Positions 44,801 through 55,897 of a DNA stretch of 64,000 nucleotides are shown one piece after another. Source of the stretch: Campanula takesimana (taxonomy: Eukaryota; Streptophyta; Magnoliopsida; Asterales; Campanulaceae); contig JAOWBW010000322.1 in NCBI GenBank assembly GCA_026119855.1, positions 620,001 to 684,000 of the forward strand, given 5' to 3'. The notes under the pieces are model-generated. The model had not been told where the DNA came from. It searched no databases and saw only the letters and a program-made list of their open reading frames with translations. How positions within the stretch are numbered: position 1 is the stretch's first letter; every line of letters begins with the position of its first letter. Position numbers and translations under genes: made by a program.

Positions 44801-47800
44801 TATCATAGCAGAGAAAGAGAGAAGCATTACCAAAAAACTAAGCTTATGAAATCTTTCATCAATTGAAGAAATCAAGTGGACTATTTTCGACTTCACAATT
44901 CCATCTCTGTTCTCAATAGAAAGGTCGCACTCAATCCCAGTTCCTCTATCGATAACTTTCAAGATAGGCACCTTAGCTGTCATAATAGGTTGGACACCAT
45001 AAACATGACCTGCGTCTAAAAGCAACAAAAAGATCATGGATCAGAAAAGTCAAAGACGGGGGAAGTTATACTATGACAATGATAATATTAAACAAGTTAA
45101 ATGTCTTGTACGAAGTATCAAACACAATGAAACTGCAAATAAATATAAATAGAGATACGATATTCTAGAATGATTTCACCGTAATAAATCTCTGAGACAA
45201 AGCTTATTAATGATAATCGAACTGGACAAACTTGATGCCAGTTGGTTCTCCAATTATGTCAGGAATGCATTGAATCATCCCACAACCAAACTGAACGGCT
45301 GATTGAACTGTGTTTAAACAGCAATAGTTGTATTTAACCCACATAAATCGAACTAAACAATGCAGGTTGGCAAGGCAAAAAGTATCTTACAAGAATCTTA
45401 AAAATAATACCCGAGTGACAGCATATACTCCCTCCGTCCCACCTCACTTGAGACCCAAGAGGTGGGCACAAGAATTATGAAAAAGTAATTTATGTGTGGT
45501 AGAAAATGAAGAGAGAGAATGAGTGGGGTAAATAGTAGTGTTGGTTGAATAAATTGAGTGGTGGAAAATAAAGAGAGAGAGAGTGGTGGCGTAGATTGAA
45601 TACTCCCTCCGTCCCATTTCAAATTGCAAAATTTGCCATTTTGGTAGTCCCACTTAAAATTGCAAAAGCCAAAAATAGAAAGTATATACTCCCTCCGTTT
45701 CATTTGAGTTGTTACATGGGGTGTGAATCTCAAAAATTAAGAAAGGTGAATAATGAGTGGTTGAGAGGAAGAGAGAGAATGAGTGGAGAATAATGAGTGG
45801 TTGGGAGGAAGAGAGAGAATGAGTGGAGAATAATGAGTGGTTGGGAGGAAGAGAGAGAATGAGTGGATGATTATAAAAGTAATAAATACTTTCCTATTTT
45901 GGTAACGTAACAACTTAAGTGAAATGCCAAAAATGGCAAAATGTAACAACTCAACTGGAACAGAGGGAGTAATGTTTTTTAATTAATGGGACCCACTTGT
46001 TATACTCTTATCAACTAACCCACTACAATTCTCTACCCCACTTTCTCTCTCCTACCCAAACTATCTACACTCACAACACATCACCTTTTTCACTTTTTCC
46101 TTAATTCCCATGCACAACCTTAGTTTTGCAATTTGAAATGGGACAGAGGGAGTATAAAATTATAAAAAGATGGCCATTTTAGTGAGTCTCAAGTGAGCTG
46201 GGACGGACCAAAATGAAAATAAGTCTCAAGTGAGTTGGGACGGAGGGAGTACACAGATAGCAGCATCCACTCAACACGTAACGAACTAAGGACTAGATCA
46301 CCCATTCGCTTTCACTTCTATTTTGAAAATAATATTCAAAATCCATAACCTACTTAATCATTAATAGATGTAATATTTTTTTTCATTTTAAATGCCACCA
46401 TACATATACTTTTCATGAAGTTGGTAAGAATAGAGAAGTGCGTCCAGAGTTAAATGTGATAGGCATACAGCTTTGGATGACAACCACCTTCTCAATGAGG
46501 TAGAATCCTACTGTAGTTACGTTACTTCTTGTAACAAGTAGGCTTTCTGCCCTCTTCTTCATGTTCAAAAAGATTGCATCACTGATATCAAATACTTAGC
46601 AGCAACACTCTTGGATAAGATATGACATATTTAGTAGTTTTCCAACAGACTACGTCATTGATAATTAATAGAGTTCTATATTTTCTATGATTACCAGAAT
46701 CAGACTAATCATGATTAAGTTAATACGAGTATGTATGTATATATTTTTAAGAAATTGGATGATTTTCGTAGAGATTTGAAGGAACAAGTAAGCAGAGTTC
46801 AATGGTCTTCACGAGAGATAGGGTCTGTACACTAACAATTTTAAACAGTGGGATCATCATATATTTAGATGGTATAGACGTATAGTCAATTATTCGACTA
46901 CTTATAGCATCCAAGTTCTTCTCAAATCACCACAACAAGAAGCCACGTAGGACTTAATATGTTTATTCTTATTCAAATAAGCCCCCAAAAAAAGATTTGT
47001 TATTAACACATGATAAAATGAGAGACCTTCCTAAGATGCAGCTATAACATGAGAATAACCTATTAAACTACTACCAACTAGGAATGCTGCGTATTAATGA
47101 ACTAAGATCTTCATGGATCTGAAACTGTCGCAGAGTACCGGATTAAAGACCATATTTGGTTTTTAAAAAAAATGTACTACCACCGTCCCAAAATGATCTT
47201 AATACTTTTTTCGCAGTTATTTTGAAGGAATTTTGACTAATAATTTTAAGTTGATTTAATTATACTCCCTCCGTCCCAAAATGATCTTCTCGTTTGACTA
47301 TTCAAACTTTTTAATGATATAAACACTTGCTTCACTAGTCATGTTTTGTTTGTACACTTTTAAGCCTATATTGGAGAAATGGGAAGAACTTTTTGGAACA
47401 ATGGATAATGGCAAATAGGAAGATCATTTTGGGACGGAGGGGGTATTAATTAAAATCTAAAACTTGTTATTGATACACCATAAACAATACAATCAATAAC
47501 AGGTCTCATTAGAACAATTAAATCAACATAAAATTATTGGTCAAAGTTCCTTCATAAAAACAGTGAAAAAAGTAGGAAGATCATTTTGGGACGGAGGGAG
47601 TGGTATGTATTTAGATGACAGGTATCTGAGGGAAAGAACTAAACTATGCTCACAGACTGAGAAGTAAAACTCGTTTTCTCATAATAAATTACTCCCTCCG
47701 TCCCAAAATGAATGTCCATTTTTTATTTTGGAGAAATTACAGACTTCAACTTTTTGTAAATTTTAGTAACAGCGGTGTAAAATCTTTGAGGTCTACTTTC

Positions 47801-50770
47801 TAAACTTCTAATTTTGCAAGTATATTATGAATAGTGAAAAAATTGGTAAAAAACATTTATGGACAAAGTTTTTCATGAAAAGGTCATTCATTTTGGGACA
47901 AATATTCCTAAAAGATGGTCCTTCATTTTGGGACGGATGAAGTAGTATCTACTATCTACTGTAACCCTTTGCGCTTTTCTATTTCAGTCATTATGCACAT
48001 CAATATTTATGCATGAATCAACACACTAACATTGTTCGATTCAAATTATCCAAACTTTTAACATCAAACAAATGCCTGGATAAAATGGAAGCAGGATGAC
48101 TTTAACTCATGACCTAGCCAAATCTGAGCTTTGGTACCATATTATCAACTACCTAAAAGGTTCAACTTATTGGACAAGGCCAACAATGTCATTCAAGCTT
48201 AACACATCACAAAGGCCTAATGACATGAATTTAAACATCACATGAGGGATGTGAATTTGTTTCCAACTGCACCAATCAATACTCTACACGACTCAAGTAC
48301 TAAAGGAGACCATGTTTTGTGTTTGTTGACCTAATAAACCTACATGAAAAGCCAAATCAAAACTGTTACGGAAATATGTGCCTTGTTTGCAATATAACCA
48401 TCAAACATATCGTGATCGAGATATAGAAGTGGTGATATTGATGTTGATAACGAGATGCATCTGGGGTGACTCACGAAAGATAAAGGTAGAGCCTGGAAGT
48501 AATAGTATGAAGGAAGATAACGTAGTACTGCCAGCAGGCTGATATTTTTCATATGTGACTGTAAGCATGTGTTTGTGTGTGTTTAAGAGAGACTAAGGAG
48601 GTTAATCAACAACTGGAAGGAAACGGGGAAGATAAATGTAGGAGGGTCTTGAAGAGCTCAGATGATAATTATGTTTAATGTAGGAAGTTGCATGATAGGT
48701 TTTGCAAAACCCTGTTCAAGAATGCCTTGGAAATGCGCTGAGCCTGATCAGCTGAGAAGGTTTTGAATGTGCAGAGAACACAACAGAGGACATGAAGGGA
48801 GAGAGAGAGAGGTGCAAAACAAGAAGTGAAGAATACAAAGAGATGAAGTAAAAGTAAGCCAAAGATCATTCTGTAAAATTTAATTGGCATAAAAGACTCT
48901 ATTTTGCGAGGTGACAGCGGAGCCATATCTCCAATGTGACATACCACTTTTCTCTCGTGTTCCTGTTCTTGTTCTTGTTCTTATTTTTTTTTTCTTTTTA
49001 CTCTTTCTTGTTCAACCATCAACTAATCAACTTAAAACTCGAATTAGGTTTCCCTTCAAGCTAGGAGCTTTTTTCTTCTAGAAGTTCCAAATCTGGCGGC
49101 ATTTACTATCCCGGACCAATTACTATGTTTCCATTCCTACCAGCATTCCGACAAACTAGTTGAAAAAACAAATTGTCTTCCTTCAAGATACTGTAAAGCC
49201 GCATCAGATCCAAATATTTACCAATTAGGCATACAAAATACTGTCAATAGGTCGACAAGGAAAACATATTTTAACTGTTGCCGATAATAATGTATGGTGC
49301 ATCAATGTATGTATGACCTCACAACAAATTATAAGCAACAATCTTATAATATAAAAGCATTATATCAGCTACATAACTTTCAGAAAGTGTATATATATGA
49401 AAGAATCAGAATGACAAGCTAATAAAGAATAAAGGGGTAGTAAGATGCAATGTTTACTTTGAAGTGCATAGAACTTCTTCGCGAACTTTCGAAGAGTTTG
49501 AATCTTCCTGTCTCGAGGAAACTCAGCCGCATTCTGTCTAAAATTGACAGACATATCAAGATCACTTCCAGTACTAAAGAGATCCATTGAGAACGAGCCA
49601 AACTCCTCTACAATTGGACAGTCACCACTTTTCCCTAAGACATAAAAAGAACAAAAAAATAAAATAGTAATAATAATAAAGACGTTATCATGTAAAATAT
49701 GAGTGCAGTAAACAGTTCAGCAAATATAAAAGTGCCTTGAATGAAATTTCTATATCTCACCTTCAAAAGCCACGTGGGGTACCAAAGAATGATAAAGAAA
49801 AAGGAGAAAAGGAAGGATTACCATATATCTGCTTTGCTATTTCATTGAATACTCGGACCAACGATCTTCGATCATTATACTCTTCCAACTTTGGACGACG
49901 GATGAGATAAGCATCATCAAGTAGTTTTCCCAATTCAGACAAGCGTTCTGGACTAATAATTATCTTTTGTGATTCCTTCAACTCAAGCTTCTCTGCTTTC
50001 TTTTGCAGGACTGTTATAGAAATCAGACCAGTGGGATGAAATAGTACGTCAAAAAATATAGAGTATTATACTAAGATCAATTATCGCAGTCAAAACATTA
50101 ACTTCCTTTATGAGAAAGTTTGGAAACGAACACGGAGAGGTGGCACTTAACATTCATTTCAGGTCACTTTGAAGTCACCACGAGAAAAACATTCTTCTAG
50201 CCACTCAGCATCTATAGCTACTGCTAAATTTTCTACCATAAAAGATGCCACACTTTATATTTATTTATTCATTTTTATTTTTTTTTATTTGAGGGGGTGG
50301 CTGTGGGAGTTTGTCAAGTAACTCAGTGCAAAATAAAGAGGTTACTATCTAAGCAAAACTGACCTTCATCGTGTTTCACGTGACTGATGAAGAAGCCTAG
50401 TCACTAAACTACTTTTACCTTAATTAAACTTTCTCAAAGTGAGCTTAATGAGTGTAATTTTATGTTAAGATTATATCTTCTAGCAAATTGGTTATCCATT
50501 ATATTTCAAATGCATTCTTATAATAACATCGTTTTACCCAAAGTAAACACTCTTGAGAAAGAGAGTTAATCTGTCAACAGTAATAATATGATTTTAATCA
50601 ATATTTTACAAGAAAAGAACTCTAATATGAATAAACATCTAAAAGCCCAAAAAGATAATAAAAAAGGGATGTTTAAAGCACAGTGATATTTATCAATGTC
50701 CGTATCACTGGCAGATTTCCATCAGCAAAACATAGCATCTCAATCACGCACCTTTTCCACGTAAGGCCAT
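35934..50770 (-). CDS. TUTase/non-canonical poly(A) polymerase-like nucleotidyltransferase with WG/GW tail (9 coding exons, 589 aa)
   Basis: Coding exons read on the minus strand: 50770-50752, 50010-49822, 49634-49458, 45015-44831, 44221-44126, 44035-43990, 43552-43446, 43295-43194 and 36782-35934. All borders are GT/AG and phases add up to 590 codons. The Pol-beta-like catalytic motif is FGSFSMDLFSTGSDLDMSVN (residues 81-100, acids D94 and D96). VPILKVIDRGTGIECDLSIE carries the third acid. The PAP/25A-associated region has INSSKDHTLNSLSIILLVAF and SNKESLAELFVSLL, then VEDFTDRSQNVSRAV (308 on). This is the architecture of plant HESO1/URT1-like enzymes, which add uridines to RNA 3' ends. The last exon adds a disordered tail with GWGG at W404, 434, 450, 464 and 522, plus RWG and GWTPWG. 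Introns of 6.4, 4.4 and 4.2 kb are filled with transposons. Exact paralogue is not assigned. Confidence 0.85.
37011..37234 (+). repeat. 5' LTR of the intronic copia element
   Basis: It starts TGAAAGAGGATAAACATC and ends CTTTTCTTTCA. A short (TA)n tract lies at about 37156-37168. Confidence 0.95.
37314..41708 (+). pseudogene. Copia polyprotein with one in-frame stop
   Basis: From the ATG at 37314 (MGSVTDQNSP) one frame of 1465 codons runs to TAA inside the 3' LTR, broken only by TAA at 39789-39791, between integrase and RT. Domains: gag (NDQNYLIWRSQFLSILK), a CCHC knuckle (CQLCHQPTHLASEC), protease (FLDSGATHHIAS), GAG-pre-integrase (WHARLGHPAHP), integrase core (LDVWGPSPVPTSNGYRFYLS, YTPQQNGVVESKHRHIE), RT (LLVYVDDIIITGS) and RNase H (SSEAEYRALATTASELRW, IYCDNKSAIQLARNPVFH). 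The integrase has unusual residues (QTDGHL, VVESKH) where family members usually have QSDGG and VAERKH, so some decay beyond the stop is likely. Confidence 0.92.
41696..41937 (+). repeat. 3' LTR of the intronic copia element, with expanded (TA)n
   Basis: It is 18 bp longer than the 5' LTR, entirely through a longer TATATA tract at about 41840-41870. Confidence 0.95.
42823..43074. mobile_element. Stowaway MITE in an intron
   Basis: It begins CTCCCTCTGTCCCATAACAA and ends TTGTTATGGGACGGAGGGAG, with TA on both sides. It lies between the last two coding exons of the nucleotidyltransferase gene, with a (AC)n and poly-G tract (43151-43181) next to exon eight's donor. Confidence 0.92.
44380..44718. 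mobile_element. Stowaway-like MITE in an intron
   Basis: It begins CTCCCGTCCTCCCAAATTAA and ends TTTAATTTGGAACGGGGGGA, flanked by TA. The exact right border is uncertain by a base or two. Confidence 0.75.
45603..46152. mobile_element. Middle Stowaway MITE of the nest
   Basis: The ends CTCCCTCCGTCCCATTTCAA and TTGAAATGGGACAGAGGGAG are flanked by TA at 45601-45602 and 46153-46154. It contains 45689-45969. Confidence 0.9.
45689..45969. mobile_element. Inner Stowaway MITE of the nest
   Basis: The ends CTCCCTCCGTTTCATTTGAG and CTCAACTGGAACAGAGGGAG are flanked by TA. It includes three copies of a 39-bp direct repeat (GAATGAGTGG with AGAATAATGAGTGGTTG), about 45745-45865. Confidence 0.9.
46250..47176. 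other. Intron sequence, nothing recognised
   Basis: This lies within the 4.4-kb intron between coding exons three and four of the nucleotidyltransferase gene. No transposon ends, coding frame or RNA gene stand out. Confidence 0.4.
47177..47600. mobile_element. Outer Stowaway MITE of a two-level nest
   Basis: The ends CTACCACCGTCCCAAAATGA and TCATTTTGGGACGGAGGGAG are inverted. Internal blocks GAAGGAATTTTGACTAATAA and TTATTGGTCAAAGTTCCTTC also pair. Only the left side keeps a clear TA. Element 47265-47443 sits inside. Confidence 0.85.
47265..47443. mobile_element. Inner Stowaway MITE of the two-level nest
   Basis: The ends CTCCCTCCGTCCCAAAATGA and TCATTTTGGGACGGAGGGGG are flanked by TA. Its termini are nearly the same as those of the element it entered. 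Confidence 0.88.
47692..47942. mobile_element. Stowaway MITE in an intron
   Basis: It begins CTCCCTCCGTCCCAAAATGA and ends CATTTTGGGACGGATGAAG, flanked by TA. It is related to the pair just upstream. Confidence 0.88.
47943..49457. other. Intron sequence, nothing recognised
   Basis: This is the upstream part of the same intron. Short open frames here are not supported by any family or splice pattern. Confidence 0.4.
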
Positions 50771-51050
50771 CGAAAGCACCTACAAAAGAGACAAACAAGA
50801 ACTTAAGACTACATATATGAAACTTTATCTTACTCCAACAATATATCATAATGTGTGAATGACTTGCTTAAATACAACAACATACTCCGAAATGCAAGAA
50901 CTCAGATAAGGGTAAAGATAATTTCTTCTATATGTTCAACATCGGGTCAACCCTGCACGAAAAACCATCAAACTAATTTTATGATATCCTAGCAACTACA
51001 GAAGTAACATAATCAAGCAATAAACAACAGACAGCTTTATTCATACTATT

Positions 51051-51186
51051 GAACAGCTTCTATAACGCAGTTATATCTTTCAGTTATACAACTGAAGGTT
51101 TAGACCACAAATACTATAGAACAGCTTCTATAACGCAGTTATATCTTTCAGTTATACAACTGAAGGTTTAGACCACAAATAGTTGA
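51051..51186. repeat. 68-bp tandem duplication in the 5' intron
   Basis: GAACAGCTTCTATAACGCAG begins at 51051 and again at 51119. The two units are essentially identical, so the duplication is recent. Each contains the hairpin TTCAGTT-ATAC-AACTGAA. Confidence 0.92.
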
Positions 51187-51559
51187 CCTGGAATTAGTCC
51201 ATGCTAGTTTGTCAAAAGAATTTCTGGCTACAGAAAACATAATACGCAGTTTAAAGGCTCATAACCAATACACGGGCCTCAAAAATGAAAAATGGCAGGT
51301 TTCAGGAGCAAACTCAACATAAGTACACTAAATTCAGCCATGTCTGAATTACACAGGTCGTCCATATGAATCCCTTCTGCAATTTAGTTCCGTCTAAAAA
51401 AAAATTAGTAAAGAGCTACATTAGGGCCTTCATAGGGCTCAAAGTGTAGCCAAATTGTATATTCATACTGACTAAAATTCAGGGGGGAAATTTCGGCCCT
51501 CCCCCTCGGATTCTAAACAGATTAAGTTTTACAATGAATTGGTTACTCAACATGGTATG

Positions 51560-52121
51560 TGTTAGTGAATCAGTCCAAAGAGATATAGCAAATAATAATG
51601 AACGCAAATTAACAAGTAAGAACACAGATTTTACGTGGTTCACCAACAACCTATTGGCTACGTCCACGGGCAAAGGGAAACAGGTATTATTATGGCGGAG
51701 AAACAATTACAAGAAGATGATGATCACACTAATCTATGTTTGCACGAACTTTGATCACAAAGTTCCTAGCTATACAAATCCCTAGAACTAGAATTATTGA
51801 TCTCTCTCTCTGTCTTCGATCACGCAGAGAAAAATACTAATTTATGGCTAGTATTTATAGTGCTAGAGACCTAAACTAGAAGACAGAAGGAGTCCTAAAT
51901 CAAATCCCCAAAGGACTTGATTTACTTTCCACAAAATCCAGAACAGCGCAAAACCAAATCAGGCTCGAAATCCGTTGGTCCGGCCGGGTCAAGGACCTAG
52001 TCCGGCCGGATCTCACATGTCCGACCGGATCTGTCTTGCCACCCGACCGGATCAATCAACTGTGCTGCTTCTTCTTTGTTTCCTTCTCTATTTGACTTTC
52101 AAAGTCACATTTACTCTAACA
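51560..52121 (-). repeat. 3' LTR of the gag-protease copia element
   Basis: It reads TGTTAGTGAATCAGTCC...TTTACTCTAACA on the plus strand, with GC-rich CCGGCCGG blocks near 51990. It is very similar to 53851-54411. Confidence 0.93.
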
Positions 52122-52407
52122 ATCTCCACCTTGACTTTGAATCTCCCCTAATAATTCAGATGCACGAGCTACCGACATAGACTTCACCTTGAGCCACATC
52201 CCTCGTACCAGATTTCTCCACCTTTGCCTCAGTCTGTCTTTCGTCAAAGACACTAGATTTGTGCACCATGTATCTTCAAGACACTCAGAATTTGCCTCAC
52301 CAGACAAACAACTTTGTCGTCTGGACAATCAGATATTCTGCATGCATGTATCCCACCGAACACCCAGACGTACACCTACGGGCACTCAGAATCACCCCAA
52401 CGGGCGA

Positions 52408-53719
52408 CTAACAGTCATTCAGATGTGGCCCATCCAGTCGACATTGGATCTTGCCAACCATGACCGATAAAACTGGTATGTGTTGATCTTCTAGCCGTGG
52501 CTTGCCCAGTTCACTCCCGCCTAGAGTAAAACGCTGCTCCACCTGCTCGTCAACACCCTCACCAATCTCAGAACCTTGGAGGATAAACAAGGAACCTTTT
52601 CTTTCGCCCTTCAGAATCACATCTGAACCTTTGTAGACATCCAGAACTCCACCTTCACCTTTGAAACTGTATCCCTTCTTGTCCAACCGACTAAGTGATA
52701 ACAAATTCTTTGCTACTTGTGGAGCGTGTCTCACCTTGTTCAACGTGAGAAGTTTATCACCAGAAGTTCTCACCTTTACAGAGCCCATGCCAACTACCTC
52801 GCAGATAGATCCGTTAGCCATATAAATACGGTCTCCATCCTTCTGCTCGTACGTTGTAAACTGCTCCTTGCGCGAACACATGTGATAAGACGCTCCCGAA
52901 TCTAGAACACATGCAACTTCCTTGCACGCTTCTTCTTCAGTCACTAGGGCATAATCACAATCTTCATCCAGATTGTCACTGCTTGTCGCCGCATCAGTCG
53001 ACTCATATTTTCCCTGCTACTCTCTTCTTCTTGGGACAGTCGGATTTCCAGTGCCCCTTCTCCTTGCAATAACTACAGATATCTCCAGGCCTCGGACCCC
53101 GTCTAGAACCTCTGTTCCTTCGACCATGCCCCCTGCTGCCTTCCGCAGCCAAACCTGATGACTGAGATTCTGTACTAGTACCACTCGCCTTTCGGCGCAG
53201 TTCTCTAGTCTTCAGACCAGACTTTACTTGCTCCAGAGTAATTGTCTCTTTGTTCAAACATGAATCAACATATGATTCATATGACAACGGTAGAGACACC
53301 AACAGAATTAAAGCAGCATCTTCATTAACAATTTTCACCTCTATATTACGCAATTCAAGTAATAAAGCAGAAAATCGATCTAGATGATCCTTAATAGGCG
53401 TACCTTCAGACATATGGAAAGTGAATAATTTCTTCTTCATATAGAGCTTGTTGGTTAGAGACTTCGTCAAATACATCTTCTCTAACGTCAGCCACAAGCC
53501 TCCTGCTGTTTCCTGATCCGCTACTTCCGCTAGGATCTCATCATCAAGACACATGATAATCATTGAATGAGCCTTCTCATCCAATACTAACATGTCTGCA
53601 GCCTTCTTCGAATCTTCAGCTGTGGGAACGGCTTCTGCCTTGCCTTTTGGATCCTTATAATCCCTGATTGCAGCAGCCACTGGAGCCCACAAGCTTTGTC
53701 TTCGCAACATGGCTCTCAT
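52408..53719 (-). pseudogene. Copia gag and protease remnant
   Basis: The gag frame (53719-53003) reads through AADMLVLDEKAHSMIIMCL to a CCHC knuckle CSYCKEKGHWKSDC. The protease frame (52944-52408) has VACVLDSGASYHMCSRK. A frame change lies near 53010, and an in-frame TAG stands two codons after a likely earlier start near 53780. The remains end just before the 3' LTR, so the rest of pol was deleted. Confidence 0.88.
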
Positions 53720-53850
53720 CTTGATCTGCCATAAACTGAAACTGTTCTTCCCATCAAACTTGTCGATTTTCTAGTCCATCCCGGAATCCATCTCTTCTAC
53801 CGCAGCGGAGTACCCTGATCTTTCTTGACTAAACAGGCTCTGGTGCCACT

Positions 53851-54411
53851 TGTTAGTAAATCAGTCCCAAGAGATAGCAAATAATAATGAACGCAAATTA
53901 ACAAGTAAGAACACAGATTTTACGTGGTTCACCAACAACCTATTGGCTACGTCCACGGGCAAAGGGAAACATGTATTATTATTATGGCGGAGAAACAATT
54001 ACAAGAAGATGATGATCACACTAATCTATGTTTGCACGAACTTTGATCACAAAGTTCCTAGCTACGCAAATCCCTGGATCTAAAATTATTGATCTCTCTC
54101 TGTCTTCGATCACGCAGAGAAAAATACTAATTTATGGCTAATATTTATAGTGCTAGACACCTAAACTAGAAGACAGAAGGAGTCTTAAATCAAATCCCCA
54201 AAGGACTTGATTTACTTTCCACAAAATCCAGAACAGCGCAAAACCAAATCAGGCTCGAAATTTGTTGGTCCGGCCAGGTCAAAGACCTAGCCCGGCCGGA
54301 TCTCACATGTCCGACCGGATCTGTCTTGCCACCCGACCGGATCAATCAACTGTGCTGCTTCTTCTTTGTTTTCTTCTCTATTTGACTTTCAAAGTCACAT
54401 TTACTCTAACA
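53851..54411 (-). repeat. 5' LTR of the gag-protease copia element
   Basis: It starts TGTTAGTAAATCAGTCCC and ends TTTACTCTAACA. It differs from its partner at scattered positions, including small indels in ATT and CT repeats. Confidence 0.93.
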
Positions 54412-54949
54412 GTATGAAATACCTAGTTATGCAAAATCCATCCGGTCGGGCATCAGTTAAGTGACACATGCAACAGCCAGATCATGAACAAGACACGGCG
54501 TAGAAAGCAACTGGCTCAACTGAACAATGCTGATCATGAAAAACTCAATTTCAAAAAATAAATCAACTTAGGCCACAACACAAGTAGCAAAAACAAGCAC
54601 CCCAATACTTACCCATTACGGAATAAACATAGAAAAATAATAATCAGGACATAAATGCATGCACATTATAATCTCATTTCACTTCCTAAATCACAAAAAC
54701 TCAATTCAATTTAGAATTAAAAGGGTCAACATGCTATAGTTACTTCTCAATTAAATCTCCCCAATAGAACAGTCATTCTAAACGCAAGAAACCTTTTGAA
54801 CATAACGAACACTCTTTCAAGCATCAAATCAGAAAAAATAAAATCCACAGAAAAATTACACACAAACAGATATAAACAACAATCAAGAAACAAGAAACCT
54901 TGTTATATCCACTTCCCCAATTGACACACACGAGAGAAGGGGGTTTTAC

Positions 54950-55050
54950 CAGAGTGCAGAACTTGGTTTGATTGAAGGCAGAAAAAATCCTCAAAATGGG
55001 AAAGATTGGAACTTTAAAACAAAGGGTTCTTTGATTGTAGTAGAAGGGGT
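54950..55050 (-). promoter_or_regulatory. Probable first 5' UTR exon of the nucleotidyltransferase gene
   Basis: On the minus strand a C/T-rich leader ends at a good donor, CACTCTG/GTAAAACC (54949-54942). It could splice to the acceptor TTTTGTAG just before the exon that starts with the ATG at 50770. The start of transcription is not visible and no sure TATA box is seen. No coding sequence lies between. Confidence 0.35.
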
Positions 55051-55360
55051 GCAATTAATAAAAACAGGTATCCAATTTATGGGTGTCATCCCTTCTTGAG
55101 CTGTCTGTCGCCCTTTTCTTCCTGCAGATGCACAAAACAAAACACCAAAATCAGAAGCAAATTCACTGCTCTCTCTCGTTTCGTTTCCACGTTATTCTTC
55201 TTCACTCTACTCTTCAAACCCCAATAGACGTGATTGATTATTACACCTCAATAGGATCAATGCCCTGTTTGTGTTTGGGTTTTCAGGCTGCCGTTACAAT
55301 TTTCTTTTTGCTTGGAAGTTGTGTACTTGTGTTCGATAAAGCCCTCCCTCGGTTATCCCC

Positions 55361-55623
55361 CTCCATCCCTCTGTCCCCCAGGAGAATGACTAAGATTCTT
55401 ACTTTCCTTTTTCCTTTTTAAGTCTGTCTCGACCACTAAGATTTTTAGTTGCTTTATTACCTTAAACAAATAATGGGATTTATTTGTCATTCTCACTATA
55501 AAAACTTTTTACTCACTTTCCCTCTCCTATTTTCCCCTACTTTACTTTTCATACTCATAATATTTACTTTTTTTTAATCTCTGTGTAAAGTCAAACTAAA
55601 ACCTTAATCCGGGATGGAGGGAG
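55361..55623. mobile_element. Stowaway MITE, left end diverged
   Basis: The right end is CCTTAATCCGGGATGGAGGGAG then TA. The left end near 55361 (CTCCATCCCTCTGTCCCCC) is less exact. The body resembles 24690-24923. Confidence 0.65.
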
Positions 55624-55638
55624 TAATACTATTAAATA

Positions 55639-55897
55639 CTCTCTCCGACCTGGCACAAGTGACGGTACAAAAATTAAGAAAAAATAAATATGCGTGATAA
55701 AAAATTAAGAGAGAGAATGATTGGGGTAAATAGTAGTGTTGATTGAATAAATTGAGTGGTGAAAAATGAAGAAGGAGAATGACTGGGGTTGGTTGAATAT
55801 AAATACTTGTATTAAAAATTTCCATTTTAGGAAGTGTTACTTTTACTGGAACGGACCGAAAAAAAAATAAGTGTCACTTTTGCTGTGACGGATGGGG
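55639..55897. mobile_element. Stowaway MITE
   Basis: It begins CTCTCTCCGACCTGGCACAA and ends TTGCTGTGACGGATGGGG, flanked by TA. Internal sequence (GGGGTAAATAGTAGTGTTG) is shared with the outer element at 45428. Confidence 0.8.

Larger units (their letters stand above)
45428..46249. mobile_element. Outer Stowaway MITE of a three-level nest
   Basis: The ends CTCCCTCCGTCCCACCTCAC and GTGAGTTGGGACGGAGGGAG are flanked by TA at 45426-45427 and 46250-46251. Element 45603-46152 lies inside. The arms match the element at 22649-22930, and also resemble 55639-55897. Confidence 0.9.
51560..54411 (-). mobile_element. Copia element reduced to gag and protease
   Basis: LTRs of 562 and 561 bp bound a 1.7-kb interior, with target duplication GTATG at 51555-51559 and 54412-54416. 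The minus strand next to the right LTR reads TGGCACCAGAGCC, a variant of the initiator-Met primer site. Beside the left LTR is a polypurine-type AAGGTGGAGATT. Integrase, RT and RNase H are absent. It lies in the 5' UTR intron of the nucleotidyltransferase gene, in the gene's own direction. Confidence 0.93.
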
